DNA of 64,000 nt from an uncultured Erythrobacter sp. (GCA_947488325.1 CANKYZ010000002.1:248001-312000); one strand, 5' to 3'; shown: positions 32,734 to 44,217, counted from the first letter of the stretch. Translations and numbers: made by a program. Notes: generated by a model from the sequence alone, not told the origin.

Positions 32734-35313
32734 ATGGCAAGTGGACAACATATTAGGGCTGTAGGCCAAAGCGCCGCGCAAGATGCGCAATCAGAAACCG
32801 CTATTGACGGCGATGTTACCACCGATTCGATTGGCCAGGAACTCGCCGATGCCATTGAAATAGAAGAGGAACTTGACCTCTTGGGTTATGACATAGAAGA
32901 GAGTTTTGGATCTGCATCGCCACGTTTTGCATGGATTGCGCCAACACTTGCTATTTCGCTGATCGTAGCTTGGACCGCTCTTTATGGCTGGGCGATGCAA
33001 GACAGATTGCTCGCCGCTGCAAGCGCAAATCCGGCTGAATGGACCCGCTGGATCATTGATTGGTCCGTTCCGGTGTTGCTTGTTGGTGTCGGTTGGCTGC
33101 TTACAATGCGTCATTCCAAGGCCGAGGCACGGCGTTTCGCAGAGACCGCCGCCTTGCTATCGAAAGAAAGCAGCGAACTTGAAAACAGGCTGACTGTGGT
33201 CAACCGCGAACTTAGTCTAGCGCGTGAGTTTTTGAGTGCGCAATCTCTTGAGTTGGAATCGCTTGGCCGGATTGCGAGTGAACGACTTTCCACCCATGCC
33301 AGCGAATTGCAGCAACTGATCCATGACAATGGGGCGCAGGTCAATGCAATCGGCAGCGCCAGCGAAACCGCGTTAAGCAATATGACACGATTGCGCGATG
33401 ACCTTCCTGTGGTTGCCAATTCTGCGAAAGACGTATCCAACCAGGTTGGCAATGCTGGCCGTACCGCACAGGAGCAGGTGGAAAAACTGATAGGCGGTTT
33501 CAATCGCCTCAACCAATTCGGCAAGGCTAGCGAGGGTCAAGTCACATCATTCGATAAACGTGTGACTGAAACTCTGGACAGTTATGAGTTACATCTGACG
33601 CGCATTGGTGATGTCATCGGGTCGCGTCTTGAAGTCGTAAAGACACAAACGGGCGATTATCGCTCTGAAATCGAAGAAGCTGAAAGCCAGGCATTGAGCG
33701 CTCTCAAGGACCGTATGATGATGCTTCAAACCGAAGCAAAAGCAATTGCCAGCAAGCTTCGCGCAACCGAAGAAACGGCAGTCGAAAAATTGCATACTAC
33801 GCGGGAAAACTTCGAAACGGATCTTGTGAGTACCGGCGAAGCAATTGACCTCATGCATCAAAAAGCCATCACCGCATCTCAAAATCGAGTGAAAGAACTG
33901 CATGGATCGGCAACTCGTTTCGATGAAGAGCTCGGCGTGCGTGATCGCAAATTCCGAGAAGAGATCAGCCGACGCCAGGAAGAATTCGACACAAGAGAAG
34001 CACAAGCGAGCGAGATCTTGGCACAGCGCCTCGCCGATCTCGACGATGCATTGGCCGAAAGGCGCGAATCACAGACTCAAGAAACTGAGAAACTGGTGGC
34101 GCACAGTTCGGCAATCACTGAGCAACTCGATACTCTATCAACATTGATTGCTGAGATCGACGCACAAGGGGCAGCGACGCGCGAAGGCCTTTCGAGCGGC
34201 ATCGGTGAGCTTGGCAGTCAATTGGCAGCCAAGCGTGAGGCCCTGCGTGATACGGAAACACAGTTAGAAGGCTTGACCGAGGCAGGCATAAGGCTGCTCG
34301 AAATAATTCAATCTGGCGCGAAGCACAGCCGAAAGGACCTGCCGGAAGCTATTGAAACGGCATCTGGCGCTTTGAAATCAGTTGAACAGCGTGCCGCCGG
34401 AATTTCTGGCATGATGTTCACGACCAACAAGCAAGCCCTAGATCTCAGCAATTACTTGATCGAGACACAGTCTAAGATTGAGGGTGCAGACATATCAATC
34501 GAGGCACTTCAATCAAAACTGTCGGAACAATCCGAAGAAACACTGACAAAATTGAACGGTCTGCGCGGTGGGTTCTCGAAACTCACGGAGCAAAGCGAAG
34601 GCTTTGCCGGTGAAACGCAGGAACAATTGCGGGAAGCACTAAACACACTCGAACAAGCGACTACGTCAGCCTTTGCCGCACTAGAGGATGGTGCCCGCGA
34701 TAGAGTCGAAGCACTGGCAAGCACAATCTCAAAAGATGCCGTCGATGTTATCGAGCGATCACTGCGCAATGACACAGCAGAAACAGTTGGGAAGCTTGAG
34801 CAAGCGGCCTCGCATGCTGCGGGAGTTGGGCGTGAAGCAACAGTTCAGCTGCGTGATCAATTGGCCAAGGTCAACGAGCTCACCATCAATCTGGAACGAC
34901 GGATTGAGCGGGCTCGTGAGCTAACAGAAGAGCAGGTAGGCAACGATTTTGCGCGCCGAATGGCGCTCATTACAGACACGCTCAATTCCAATGCAATCGA
35001 CCTTACAGGCGCGCTTACAACGGATGTGACAGACACAGCTTGGGATGCATATCTGAAGGGCGACAGAGGCATCTTTACACGCCGTGCGGTTCGTCTTCTT
35101 GAAAATGGCGATGCCAAAGAAGTCGCCGAGCTCTATCAGAACGACGATGCCTTCAATGCGAATGTCAGTCGCTATATCCACGATTTCGAAGCCATGCTGC
35201 GCGCTATGCTCTCAACCCGTGACGGTAACGCACTAGGCGTCACAATCTTGGGTTCAGATATGGGCAAGCTCTACGTCGCACTGGCCCAATCGATTGAGCG
35301 TTTGCGCCAATAA
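32734..35313 (+). CDS. Large coiled-coil protein with two N-terminal TM segments (TipN-like polarity factor candidate)
   Basis: TMs IAPTLAISLIVAWTALYGWAM and WSVPVLLVGVGWLLTM, then about 600 aa predicted coiled coil, C-terminal AYLKGDRGIFTRRAVRLLENGDAKEVAELYQNDDAF...GSDMGKLYVALAQSIERL. Confidence 0.6.
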   Translation: MASGQHIRAVGQSAAQDAQSETAIDGDVTTDSIGQELADAIEIEEELDLLGYDIEESFGSASPRFAWIAPTLAISLIVAWTALYGWAMQDRLLAAASANPAEWTRWIIDWSVPVLLVGVGWLLTMRHSKAEARRFAETAALLSKESSELENRLTVVNRELSLAREFLSAQSLELESLGRIASERLSTHASELQQLIHDNGAQVNAIGSASETALSNMTRLRDDLPVVANSAKDVSNQVGNAGRTAQEQVEKLIGGFNRLNQFGKASEGQVTSFDKRVTETLDSYELHLTRIGDVIGSRLEVVKTQTGDYRSEIEEAESQALSALKDRMMMLQTEAKAIASKLRATEETAVEKLHTTRENFETDLVSTGEAIDLMHQKAITASQNRVKELHGSATRFDEELGVRDRKFREEISRRQEEFDTREAQASEILAQRLADLDDALAERRESQTQETEKLVAHSSAITEQLDTLSTLIAEIDAQGAATREGLSSGIGELGSQLAAKREALRDTETQLEGLTEAGIRLLEIIQSGAKHSRKDLPEAIETASGALKSVEQRAAGISGMMFTTNKQALDLSNYLIETQSKIEGADISIEALQSKLSEQSEETLTKLNGLRGGFSKLTEQSEGFAGETQEQLREALNTLEQATTSAFAALEDGARDRVEALASTISKDAVDVIERSLRNDTAETVGKLEQAASHAAGVGREATVQLRDQLAKVNELTINLERRIERARELTEEQVGNDFARRMALITDTLNSNAIDLTGALTTDVTDTAWDAYLKGDRGIFTRRAVRLLENGDAKEVAELYQNDDAFNANVSRYIHDFEAMLRAMLSTRDGNALGVTILGSDMGKLYVALAQSIERLRQ

Positions 35314-35319
35314 GCTGGA

Positions 35320-35610
35320 CTAATCACTTTGTCCGAAATTTGAAGGGGGATCGGGGAAAACGTTAATATCGTCCACCCCAATCCAGCCATATTCAAAATT
35401 GAGCATGAACAAGCTCGTCAATATGATTGCGATGATCGTTGCCCGGATCACGATCTTGCCCGGACGAAAATTGACCGGTGCGCTATCGGCCTGACCAGGA
35501 ACCTTTTCGACACCTGCTTCATCTGCGGTGCGCACGCCAAATGGTAACATTACAAAGGCGCTCATCACCCAAAACAAGAAATAAATCGCAAGGATGGACG
35601 TGACTTTCAT
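35320..35610 (-). CDS. DUF1467 family protein
   Basis: Two-TM protein FLFWVMSAFVMLPFGVRTADEAG; 1-nt overlap with rnj. Confidence 0.8.
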   Translation of the reverse strand: MKVTSILAIYFLFWVMSAFVMLPFGVRTADEAGVEKVPGQADSAPVNFRPGKIVIRATIIAIILTSLFMLNFEYGWIGVDDINVFPDPPSNFGQSD

Positions 35611-37277
35611 CAGCTCGTTCTTTCAGCGCTCAAGCCTGGCATCACAACGCGCACTTGCGGGCTTTTACCCGCCCACCTGCGCGCGGCGCGGCGGGCGGCA
35701 AGTCGCGCAGCTTCATGAACAGCAGCGGGATCACTCGCATTACGGCCTTTCAATTTGCCGATAGCTTTCAGGATGTCGCCCTGCATTTCCTCAATGAATT
35801 CTGGCATATCCTCTTCCAAAGGCAGGCCGAGAACTTCCAACGCGGGACTTTCCCCACGCGTGAGGACAACGACGATCACACCCTCGCCCGAAATTCGCCG
35901 GCGCATTGCGATAGCTTCTCCGTCAGCAGGAGAGATAATGTCACCATCAAGCACGAGACGGCCATGGCGTACTTCAGCGATCTTACCCGGATCACCCGGA
36001 GCAAGCCGAACAACGTCACCGTTCGACTGAACAATATTTTTGGGAATATCGCAGGCTTTGCCGAGCTTCGCTTGCTCTCGCATATGTCGCATTTCGCCAT
36101 GTACCGGCACCAGAATTTCTGGTTTGAGCCAGCTATATAGAGCCTCAAGTTCAGGTCGGCCTGGATGGCCCGAAACGTGAATCAGGCTCTGGCGATCAGT
36201 CACCATCTCAATCCCGCGCCTGGATAGCTGGTTCTGCATTTTGCCAATCGAAATTTCGTTGCCCGGTATCTGCCGCGATGAGAACAACACGACATCACCG
36301 GTAACCAGCTTCAACTGATGGTTACCGTCGGCAATGCGTGAGAGCGCCGCGCGCGGTTCACCTTGCCCGCCAGTGGCGAGGATCATGACCTCGCCGCGAG
36401 GCAGATTCATGGCGGTGTTGAAATCAATAGTGGGGGGGAAATCTTCGAGATACCCATTATCTTGCGCCACCTCGATGATACGATCAAGTGAGCGCCCCGC
36501 CACGCAAAGCTGACGTCCGTTTTCACGCGCAACTTCGCCCAACGTCTGGAGCCGCGCGACATTGCTGGCAAATGTCGTCACCAACACACGTTTGCCGGAA
36601 TGCCTTGCGACCTCCTCCATCAACCCTTTGTGCACAGCACCTTCGGAACCTGATGGGTTTGGATTGAAGACATTGGTCGAATCGCAAACCAGCGCATGCA
36701 CGCCCTCGGCGCCAATTTCACGCAACTCTTCCTCAGTTGTAGGTTCGCCGATGATCGGATCTTCGTCGAGCTTCCAGTCGCCGGTATGGAAGACTTTACC
36801 ATATGGGGTATCGATCAGCAGGGCGTTGCCTTCTGCAATAGAATGGGCAAGCGGCAAGTAAGTAATCGAGAACGGACCAATGTCGAGCTGGCCGTGGTCT
36901 TCCTCGATAATGTTCAGTTCGACCTTGCCGAGGAGGCCGGCTTCTTCGAGTTTGCGCGCAACAAGGTCTGCGGTGAACGGCGTGGCGTAAAGCGGTACAC
37001 CCAGCTCTCCTGCAAAATATGGGACCGCGCCAATGTGATCTTCATGGGCGTGAGTCAGCACGATGCCGAGTAGGTCTTTGGTCCGCTCTTCGATAAATTC
37101 GATGTCAGCAAAAACCAGATCAACGCCGGGATATTCCCCGCCAGAGAAGGTCATACCAAGGTCGACCATCAGCCATTTTCCGTCGCACCCATACAGGTTG
37201 ACGTTCATTCCAATTTCGCCTGACCCACCAAGGGCGAGGAAAAGCAGTTCACTTTCGGGTGTGTAGTTCTTTTTCAC
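35610..37277 (-). CDS. rnj: Ribonuclease J
   Basis: ALGGSGEIGMNVNLYGCDGKWLMVDLGMTF, LTHAHEDHIGAVPYF, HVSGHPGRPEL, PVHGEMRHMREQAKLG. Confidence 0.95.
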   Translation of the reverse strand: MKKNYTPESELLFLALGGSGEIGMNVNLYGCDGKWLMVDLGMTFSGGEYPGVDLVFADIEFIEERTKDLLGIVLTHAHEDHIGAVPYFAGELGVPLYATPFTADLVARKLEEAGLLGKVELNIIEEDHGQLDIGPFSITYLPLAHSIAEGNALLIDTPYGKVFHTGDWKLDEDPIIGEPTTEEELREIGAEGVHALVCDSTNVFNPNPSGSEGAVHKGLMEEVARHSGKRVLVTTFASNVARLQTLGEVARENGRQLCVAGRSLDRIIEVAQDNGYLEDFPPTIDFNTAMNLPRGEVMILATGGQGEPRAALSRIADGNHQLKLVTGDVVLFSSRQIPGNEISIGKMQNQLSRRGIEMVTDRQSLIHVSGHPGRPELEALYSWLKPEILVPVHGEMRHMREQAKLGKACDIPKNIVQSNGDVVRLAPGDPGKIAEVRHGRLVLDGDIISPADGEAIAMRRRISGEGVIVVVLTRGESPALEVLGLPLEEDMPEFIEEMQGDILKAIGKLKGRNASDPAAVHEAARLAARRAARRWAGKSPQVRVVMPGLSAERTS

Positions 37278-37312
37278 GAATTCTCATGTGATTATGCGCG
37301 CCTGAACGTCTT

Positions 37313-38104
37313 TCAGGCCGCGGCTTGCTGCGCGAGGATCGCCAGCCCTTCGATTGTTAGGCCGGGATCGACCTCGTCAAAAACATCTGTCGCATCGTCA
37401 AACAGGATGGCCAAACCGCCCGTTGCAATGACCTTTGCCGGACGGCCGATCTCAACCTTCATTCGCGCAACGATCCCTTCCATCATGGCGACATAGCCCC
37501 AAAAAACCCCGATCAACATCTGGTCTTCGGTGTTACGCCCGATCACGCTTTTACTTTCAGGAGCGCGGATGGCGATGCGGGGAAGCTTGGCTGTCTTACC
37601 GACCAAGGCATCCAATGAAAGGTTTATCCCTGGCGCGATGGAACCACCCTTATAGGCACCAGTAAAGTCGATTGCTTCAAACTTGGTTGCGGTACCGAAA
37701 TCGATCACGATCAGATCGCCGCCATATTTCTTATGCGCCGCCAGAATATTAAGAGCACGGTCTGCTCCCAGTGAACTGGGCTGGTCCACATCAATCTCAA
37801 ATTGCCACGCAGCACGACCTTCGCCGGCTTTAAGAGGCGTAATACCAAAATATTTCTGTGCAAGAACAGTGAGATTGTGATCCGCACGCGGGACCACCGA
37901 CGCATAGATCAGCTGTTTAATCTCGTCGCGTTCAACGCCCTCAATCGTTAGCAATTGGAGCAACCACACCGCGTATTCATCACCAGTGCGGCGCGGATCT
38001 GTCGCGATCCGCCAGCGCGCACGCGAAGTATAGCCTCCATCGCTTTCCGGTTCGAACAGCGCGAAAACGACATTTGTGTTCCCGACGTCAGCTGCCAGCA
38101 GCAT
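37313..38104 (-). CDS. coaX: Type III pantothenate kinase
   Basis: [54 protein letters not shown]. Confidence 0.96.
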   Translation of the reverse strand: MLLAADVGNTNVVFALFEPESDGGYTSRARWRIATDPRRTGDEYAVWLLQLLTIEGVERDEIKQLIYASVVPRADHNLTVLAQKYFGITPLKAGEGRAAWQFEIDVDQPSSLGADRALNILAAHKKYGGDLIVIDFGTATKFEAIDFTGAYKGGSIAPGINLSLDALVGKTAKLPRIAIRAPESKSVIGRNTEDQMLIGVFWGYVAMMEGIVARMKVEIGRPAKVIATGGLAILFDDATDVFDEVDPGLTIEGLAILAQQAAA

Positions 38105-38134
38105 CGTGTGTACCTTCCTGCAAAACCTGATCGC

Positions 38135-38860
38135 TCATGCAATCATTGCCACATCGCCTGCATGAATAGTGCGCATGGCTCCATTCGCCAAACGCAATAC
38201 CAATGCACCATCTTCATTGGCGCCCGCAAATTCCCCGCTCAGCTCGCTGTCGTCACCTTTGGAGATCACCAATTGTGTGCCAATCGGATGAGCCAATGCC
38301 ATCCAATCATCCAAAGTCGCAGCGAGTCCTGCGTCGCGCCACCGGGCCAAACGAGCTTCAAAAGCTTCAGCGAGTAGCGAAAGCACCAAACCCGGATTGC
38401 CGCCATGTTTGCTATTTTCATAAAGGATCGAAGTTGTCCTACGACCAGCAAGTTCGGGGGCATGGCAGACATTTATGCCCACCCCAACAATCACCGCATC
38501 TCCGGTTCGCTCCAAGAGAATACCTGCAATTTTGGCTCCATCAACCAGTGCGTCATTCGGCCATTTGAGCATAATTGGCGTGCTGGGGAAAAGGCTTCGC
38601 TTTAGTGTGTCAGCCACAGCCAAAGCGGTGACGAAAGACAAACTGTGGGCGGGCGGATCGCCATCGCGCCAGTTCGCAATTGTGCTGCAATAAAGATTGC
38701 CCGCAGGGCTTTCCCATTTGCGCCCCAACCGTCCTCGCCCGCCAAGCTGACGCTCCGCATGGAGCCAGAAACCTTCGGCAATGTTCTCACCTGATTGGAC
38801 GCGCTCAATCAGATCAGAATTGGTTGAACCGGTCTCGGCAATTGTCTCAATTTCGGTCAA
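38135..38860 (-). CDS. birA: Biotin-[acetyl-CoA-carboxylase] ligase
   Basis: AERQLGGRGRLGRKWESPAGNLYCS, LKWPNDALVDGAKIAGILLE, VGVGINVCH. Confidence 0.94.
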   Translation of the reverse strand: MTEIETIAETGSTNSDLIERVQSGENIAEGFWLHAERQLGGRGRLGRKWESPAGNLYCSTIANWRDGDPPAHSLSFVTALAVADTLKRSLFPSTPIMLKWPNDALVDGAKIAGILLERTGDAVIVGVGINVCHAPELAGRRTTSILYENSKHGGNPGLVLSLLAEAFEARLARWRDAGLAATLDDWMALAHPIGTQLVISKGDDSELSGEFAGANEDGALVLRLANGAMRTIHAGDVAMIA

Positions 38861-38878
38861 TTGTTCTGCAATCCAGCA

Positions 38879-40357
38879 CTATCCGCCAATAAACAATGCA
38901 GATGCCGCCTTGTCCGCCAGATCGGCGAGCGATGGGGTGAGCAGATATCCAAGCGGTGAAACAATTGCGGCGGTGAAGATCAACAAGATCCAATGTGTTG
39001 TTCCACTCTTACCCGTGGCGACACCAGCAGGCTCATCGAAGAACATCACCCTCACAAACTTGATGTAGTAAAATGCACCGATCACACTCGCGGCGATTGC
39101 GATGGCGGCGAAGGCCACCAAACCTGCATCAACGGTTGCCTTGAAGATCACGAATTTGCTGTAAAAGCCGAGCAATGGCGGAATGCCAGCAAGGCTAAAC
39201 ATCTGGATCAGCAAGCACCATGCAATCGCTGGCCGCGTAACAGCTAGCCCGCGAATGTCGGCGAAAGTTTCATAAAGATCGCCATCTTCATCACGCAGCA
39301 TCAAGAGCGCAGTGAAGCTACCGATGCTCATCACGACATAGATGAACAGATAGACAAGCATCGCGCTGGCTCCGGCCACATTGGCAACCGCAAGACCCAA
39401 CAGGATAAATCCGATATTGTTGATTGAGGAATAGGCCAGCAACCGTTTCAGGTTTTCCTGACCAATCGCACCGAGCGCACCAAACACTATCGAAGCAAGC
39501 GCGGTGAACATCACGATCTGCTGCCACGCATCGACCTGACCGCCGAACACTTCGAACACAACGCGCGCTGTCAGCGCCACTGCGGCGACTTTGGGTGCGG
39601 TGGAGAAAAAGGCGGTAACCGGTGTAGGCGCGCCCTCGTAGACATCCGGCGTCCACATGTGGAACGGCACTGCGGCGATCTTAAATGCCAGCCCTGACAT
39701 AACGAAAATCAGACCAAACAATTTGCCAAGGCTCAACTCCCCTTCGAGCCCTGCTCGCACGCTGGCGAAGTCAGTGCCTCCAGTGAAGCCGTAAAGCAGG
39801 CTCATCCCGTAAAGCAAAATACCCGATGCTAGCGCGCCTAGAACGAAGTATTTCAGCCCCGCTTCTGCTGAGCGCTGGTTCTTGCGTAGGATCGAGGCGA
39901 GCACATAAGAAGCTAGGCTGTTTAGCTCCAGACCAAGATATAGCGCCATGAAATCATTGGCCGAAACCATGATGCTCATGCCCAACGCAGCAAAGAGAAT
40001 GAGCACTGGGTACTCAGCTCTTAGCCCGCGTTCAACGCCCGCTGCCTTACTGTTGAAGAAGGCAGGCGCGAGGAACAAACATGCGATGGCCGCGAGATAG
40101 ATCAGGGCCTTTGCGAACAGCGCGAAACTATCAACCTTTAGCAACCCGCCAAAAGCCAAAGTGTCCGGCCCATCAATGCCCATATGGAGCGATGGAACAA
40201 GCGATAGACCAGCAACGAAGAACACTGCCGCGGCTGCGATCGATACACCGATTGCTGCTTTGTCTCCGGCCCACGCAGCCACAAGCAAAAGTACAAGTCC
40301 AGCAGCGGCCAGCATCAATTCTGGCGTGACGAGAATGAAGGAGGTTACGAAATCCAT
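38879..40357 (-). CDS. nuoN: NADH-quinone oxidoreductase subunit N
   Basis: Polytopic antiporter-like subunit; gene order nuoLMN. Confidence 0.96.
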   Translation of the reverse strand: MDFVTSFILVTPELMLAAAGLVLLLVAAWAGDKAAIGVSIAAAAVFFVAGLSLVPSLHMGIDGPDTLAFGGLLKVDSFALFAKALIYLAAIACLFLAPAFFNSKAAGVERGLRAEYPVLILFAALGMSIMVSANDFMALYLGLELNSLASYVLASILRKNQRSAEAGLKYFVLGALASGILLYGMSLLYGFTGGTDFASVRAGLEGELSLGKLFGLIFVMSGLAFKIAAVPFHMWTPDVYEGAPTPVTAFFSTAPKVAAVALTARVVFEVFGGQVDAWQQIVMFTALASIVFGALGAIGQENLKRLLAYSSINNIGFILLGLAVANVAGASAMLVYLFIYVVMSIGSFTALLMLRDEDGDLYETFADIRGLAVTRPAIAWCLLIQMFSLAGIPPLLGFYSKFVIFKATVDAGLVAFAAIAIAASVIGAFYYIKFVRVMFFDEPAGVATGKSGTTHWILLIFTAAIVSPLGYLLTPSLADLADKAASALFIGG

Positions 40358-41898
40358 CAGTGATCTCCCTCCCCTTCAAACTCGATCGCATTGGCGCTCG
40401 CTTCGCGCGACACACCTGCGTCCAAATTCGCGTCGCTCGCTGGAGCAGCCGCCATGATCTGTGCATCCAGTGCAGCAATATCGGCGCGCATTGGGGCCAA
40501 GAAGCTTTCCGGGTAAATGCCCATCCACAACACTACTGCTGCAATCGGCACCATCATCGCCCATTCGCGCGGGCGAATGTCGGCCATCGCTGCGGCGTCT
40601 GCGTTCTTCTGAACGCCAAAGGCGACCCGGCGGTAGAGATAGAGCATGTAGGCTGCGCCAAGAATGATGCCGGTGGTGCAGATCAACGCCACAAGGCTGG
40701 AGGTCTGGTATATCCCGGCTAACGATAAGAATTCGCCAACGAAACCGCTGGTGCCCGGCAGGCCGATAGAGGCCATGGTGAACAGCAGGAAGAATATTGC
40801 GTAATACGGCATGTTAATGCTGAGCCCGCCATACCGCTCAATCTCGCGTGTATGCAGCCGGTCATAGATCACACCCACGCAGAGGAAGAGCGCACCCGAC
40901 ACCAGACCGTGTGACAGCATGATGAGCATTGCGCCTTCGAGGCCCTGCACATTGAATGAGAACAGCCCGACAGTCACAATCGCCATGTGAGCGACCGAGG
41001 AATATGCGATCAGTTTTTTCATATCCTGCTGCACCAGCGCCACAAGGGATGTGTAGATCACCGCCACCATCGACAGGATGAATACGAACCACGCAAAATC
41101 CGCGCTGGCATCCGGCAACATCGGCAGGCTGAAGCGAATAAACCCATATCCACCAAGTTTCAGCAGCACGCCTGCAAGGATCACCGAACCTGCAGTTGGC
41201 GCCTGAACGTGTGCGTCTGGCAACCAAGTGTGGAACGGCCACATCGGAACCTTCACCGCAAAGCTGGCAAAGAACGCCAGCCACAGCCACGTCTGCGCGC
41301 CATCTGCGAACTGGAATTGCATCAATGTCGGGATGTCGGATGTGCCTGCGGTTGCAACCATCCAGAACATCGCGATCAGCATCAACACCGATCCAAACAG
41401 CGTGTAGAGGAAGAATTTGTAACTCGCATAAATGCGATTATCTCCGCCCCATACGCCGATGATCAGATACATAGGGATCAGGCCAGCCTCGAAGAATATG
41501 TAGAACAGGAATAGGTCCTGCGCCGCAAAGGTGCCGATCATCAGCACCTCCATAAACAGGAACGCGCTCATATATTCGCCAACGCGTTTCTGAATCGATT
41601 CCCAACTCGCCAAGATGCAGACAGGCATCAGGAACACGCTGAGCATGATGAGCATCAGCGAGATGCCATCGATCCCTAACGCATAGGAGAAGCCCGCAAA
41701 CAGATCGTAGCTCTCTTGGAACTGCCACTGCGCACCGCCAATTTCGTAATTCACCCAGAGCATTACGCCGAGAACGAACGTCGCCAGTGTAGCCCCCAAC
41801 GCAATGAAGCGCGCTGCGGCAGCCCCGGAGAATAGGCACAGGATTGCTCCTGCAAGCGGCACCAACATCATGATGGTTAGGATGGGAAAGCCTTCCAT
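40357..41898 (-). CDS. nuoM: NADH-quinone oxidoreductase subunit M
   Basis: FFEAGLIPMYLIIGVWGG, KVPMWPFHTWLPDAHVQAPTAGSVILAGVLLKLGGYG. Confidence 0.97.
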   Translation of the reverse strand: MEGFPILTIMMLVPLAGAILCLFSGAAAARFIALGATLATFVLGVMLWVNYEIGGAQWQFQESYDLFAGFSYALGIDGISLMLIMLSVFLMPVCILASWESIQKRVGEYMSAFLFMEVLMIGTFAAQDLFLFYIFFEAGLIPMYLIIGVWGGDNRIYASYKFFLYTLFGSVLMLIAMFWMVATAGTSDIPTLMQFQFADGAQTWLWLAFFASFAVKVPMWPFHTWLPDAHVQAPTAGSVILAGVLLKLGGYGFIRFSLPMLPDASADFAWFVFILSMVAVIYTSLVALVQQDMKKLIAYSSVAHMAIVTVGLFSFNVQGLEGAMLIMLSHGLVSGALFLCVGVIYDRLHTREIERYGGLSINMPYYAIFFLLFTMASIGLPGTSGFVGEFLSLAGIYQTSSLVALICTTGIILGAAYMLYLYRRVAFGVQKNADAAAMADIRPREWAMMVPIAAVVLWMGIYPESFLAPMRADIAALDAQIMAAAPASDANLDAGVSREASANAIEFEGEGDH

Positions 41899-41912
41899 TA
41901 TTCAGACGATCC

Positions 41913-43904
41913 TCAAAGCAGCACGTAAGTGACAGCGGCAATCAAGCCTAGCAGCATGATCAACGCATAGGTGTAGAGATAACCGGACTGGATCACCTTT
42001 GCCGCAGCAGAACCCCGCGCGACAGCCCAGGCAACGCCATTGGGTCCAAACCGATCAATCGTTCCGATATCGCCGAGTTTCCAGAACTGACGACCAAGCC
42101 AGAACGCTGGTTTTACGAAGATGCGGTCATAAAGCTCATCGAAGTACCACTTGTTGAACACAAAGCGATGAAGCGCACCAAAGGTACCAACGAACTTCGC
42201 CGGAATGTCAGGTTTCGCAATGTAAGTGAAATAGGCTCCTGCAAAGCCAATGAGCATGACGATCAAGGCTGAGTACTTAACCCAGTACGGCACAGCGTGC
42301 ATCGCATGCATCAGGTTCTCATTGTAGAAGACCGATCCAGCCCAGAACCCTGCGTTGTCGAGGAAGTCCGAGGCATAGAATTGCCCCGCAAAGACCGCTC
42401 CTACGCTCAGCAGCAACAGCGGGACCAGCATCGTGATCGGGCTTTCATGCGGGTGATAGCCGCCGGTTGTGTCTTCGCCCGCTTCTTCGGGTGTCTTGTG
42501 GACGCTGTGCTGGATGTGCTCGCTCTCGATCCATCGCGGTTTGCCCCAGAATGTGAGGAACATCAGACGCCAGCTATAAAAACTCGTCAGCAAAGCAGCG
42601 ATCACACCAAGCCAGAACGCCGTGGTCGAAATCTCTGTCCCGCGCGCAAAGGCCACTTCGAGCACGGCATCTTTTGACCAGAAACCAGCGAAGCCAATGC
42701 CTGCGTGATATACGCCCAACCCCGTTATCGCGAGCGTGCCCATCAGCATCGCAACAAAGGTGAGCGGGATCTTTTTCCGCAGTCCCCCATAATATCGCAT
42801 GTCCTGTTCGTGATGCATCGCGTGGATCACAGAGCCCGCGCCAAGGAACAGCAGCGCCTTAAAGAAGGCGTGGGTGAACAGGTGGAACATCGCCACATTA
42901 TACGCGCCAACACCGGCGGCAAAAAACATATAGCCGAGCTGCGAGCAGGTCGAATAGGCAATCACTCGCTTGATGTCCCACTGCGTCGTACCAATCGTAG
43001 CCGCAAAGAAGCACGTCGCGGCGCCAATTACAGTCACAATCATCAAGGCCGTCGGAGCGGTCTCAAACATGGGAGACAAGCGGCAGACCATAAACACGCC
43101 TGCGGTAACCATGGTCGCGGCATGGATCAAAGCAGAGACCGGCGTCGGCCCCTCCATCGCATCCGGCAGCCATGTGTGCAGACCCAACTGCGCCGATTTG
43201 CCCATCGCGCCGATGAACAGCAGGATGCACAGAATATCCATAGTATAGAGGCGCATGCCGAGGAACGTGATCATCGAGCCGCTCATCGCAGGTGCGGCGT
43301 CGAGAATTTCCGGGATCGACGTCGTCTGGAACACCACATAGGTTCCAAAAATTCCCAACATAAAACCAAGATCGCCAACCCGGTTGACCACGAAAGCCTT
43401 GATCGCAGCTGCGTTGGCTGTTGGCTTTTTGAACCAAAAACCGATCAGCAGGTAACTCGCAAGACCAACCCCTTCCCATCCAAAGAACATCTGGACGAGG
43501 TTATCGGCTGTCACGAGCATCAGCATCGCGAAGGTAAACAGCGACAAATAAGCGAAGAAGCGCGGTTGATCCGGGTCTTCATCCATATAGCCCCAGGAAT
43601 AGAGGTGCACCAGCGCGGAGACGGTGTTGATCACCACCAGCATCACCGCCGTAAGCGCATCGACGCGCAGTGCCCAATCAAAGCTCAGATTGCCCGACTG
43701 CACCCATTGGAGCACAGGCACGACATGCGCCGTCTCTGTCCCAGCTAGAAAGCCAAGGAAGATCGGCCAACTCAGGATCGCCGATAAGAACAGCGCACCG
43801 GTCGTAATCGACTTTGTGGCAAAGTTGCCCAGCATCCTGTTGCCCAGCCCCGCAATGATGGCGGCGAGCAACGGTGCAAAGACTATGATGAGGATCGGAT
43901 CCAC
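41913..43904 (-). CDS. nuoL: NADH-quinone oxidoreductase subunit L
   Basis: [57 protein letters not shown]. Confidence 0.97.
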   Translation of the reverse strand: MDPILIIVFAPLLAAIIAGLGNRMLGNFATKSITTGALFLSAILSWPIFLGFLAGTETAHVVPVLQWVQSGNLSFDWALRVDALTAVMLVVINTVSALVHLYSWGYMDEDPDQPRFFAYLSLFTFAMLMLVTADNLVQMFFGWEGVGLASYLLIGFWFKKPTANAAAIKAFVVNRVGDLGFMLGIFGTYVVFQTTSIPEILDAAPAMSGSMITFLGMRLYTMDILCILLFIGAMGKSAQLGLHTWLPDAMEGPTPVSALIHAATMVTAGVFMVCRLSPMFETAPTALMIVTVIGAATCFFAATIGTTQWDIKRVIAYSTCSQLGYMFFAAGVGAYNVAMFHLFTHAFFKALLFLGAGSVIHAMHHEQDMRYYGGLRKKIPLTFVAMLMGTLAITGLGVYHAGIGFAGFWSKDAVLEVAFARGTEISTTAFWLGVIAALLTSFYSWRLMFLTFWGKPRWIESEHIQHSVHKTPEEAGEDTTGGYHPHESPITMLVPLLLLSVGAVFAGQFYASDFLDNAGFWAGSVFYNENLMHAMHAVPYWVKYSALIVMLIGFAGAYFTYIAKPDIPAKFVGTFGALHRFVFNKWYFDELYDRIFVKPAFWLGRQFWKLGDIGTIDRFGPNGVAWAVARGSAAAKVIQSGYLYTYALIMLLGLIAAVTYVLL

Positions 43905-43911
43905 CGGTCAG

Positions 43912-44217
43912 TTATCCCTTCATCCGGTTGACATCGTCGACCGCGATAGTGCCGCGCCCGCGATAATAGATGACAAGGATGGCAAGCCCGATGGCTGCCT
44001 CTGCCGCTGCGACTGTAAGGACGAGCATGGCGAACACTTGCCCCACCAGATCACCCTTAAAGGCGCTGAATGCGACGAGATTGATGTTCACCGCCAGCAA
44101 GATCAGTTCGACCGACATCAGGATGACGATCACGTTTTTACGATTGAGGAAGATGCCCAGCACGCCCAACACAAACAGGATCGCACCGACGACGAGATAA
44201 TGTTCGATATCGATCAC
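43912..44217 (-). CDS. nuoK: NADH-quinone oxidoreductase subunit K
   Basis: [30 protein letters not shown]. Confidence 0.97.
   Translation of the reverse strand: MIDIEHYLVVGAILFVLGVLGIFLNRKNVIVILMSVELILLAVNINLVAFSAFKGDLVGQVFAMLVLTVAAAEAAIGLAILVIYYRGRGTIAVDDVNRMKG

Noticed and set aside
42705-43748. 347-aa plus-strand ORF
   Set aside because: Antisense to nuoL; His/Arg-rich low-quality translation with no recognisable motif; explained by codon bias of the real gene
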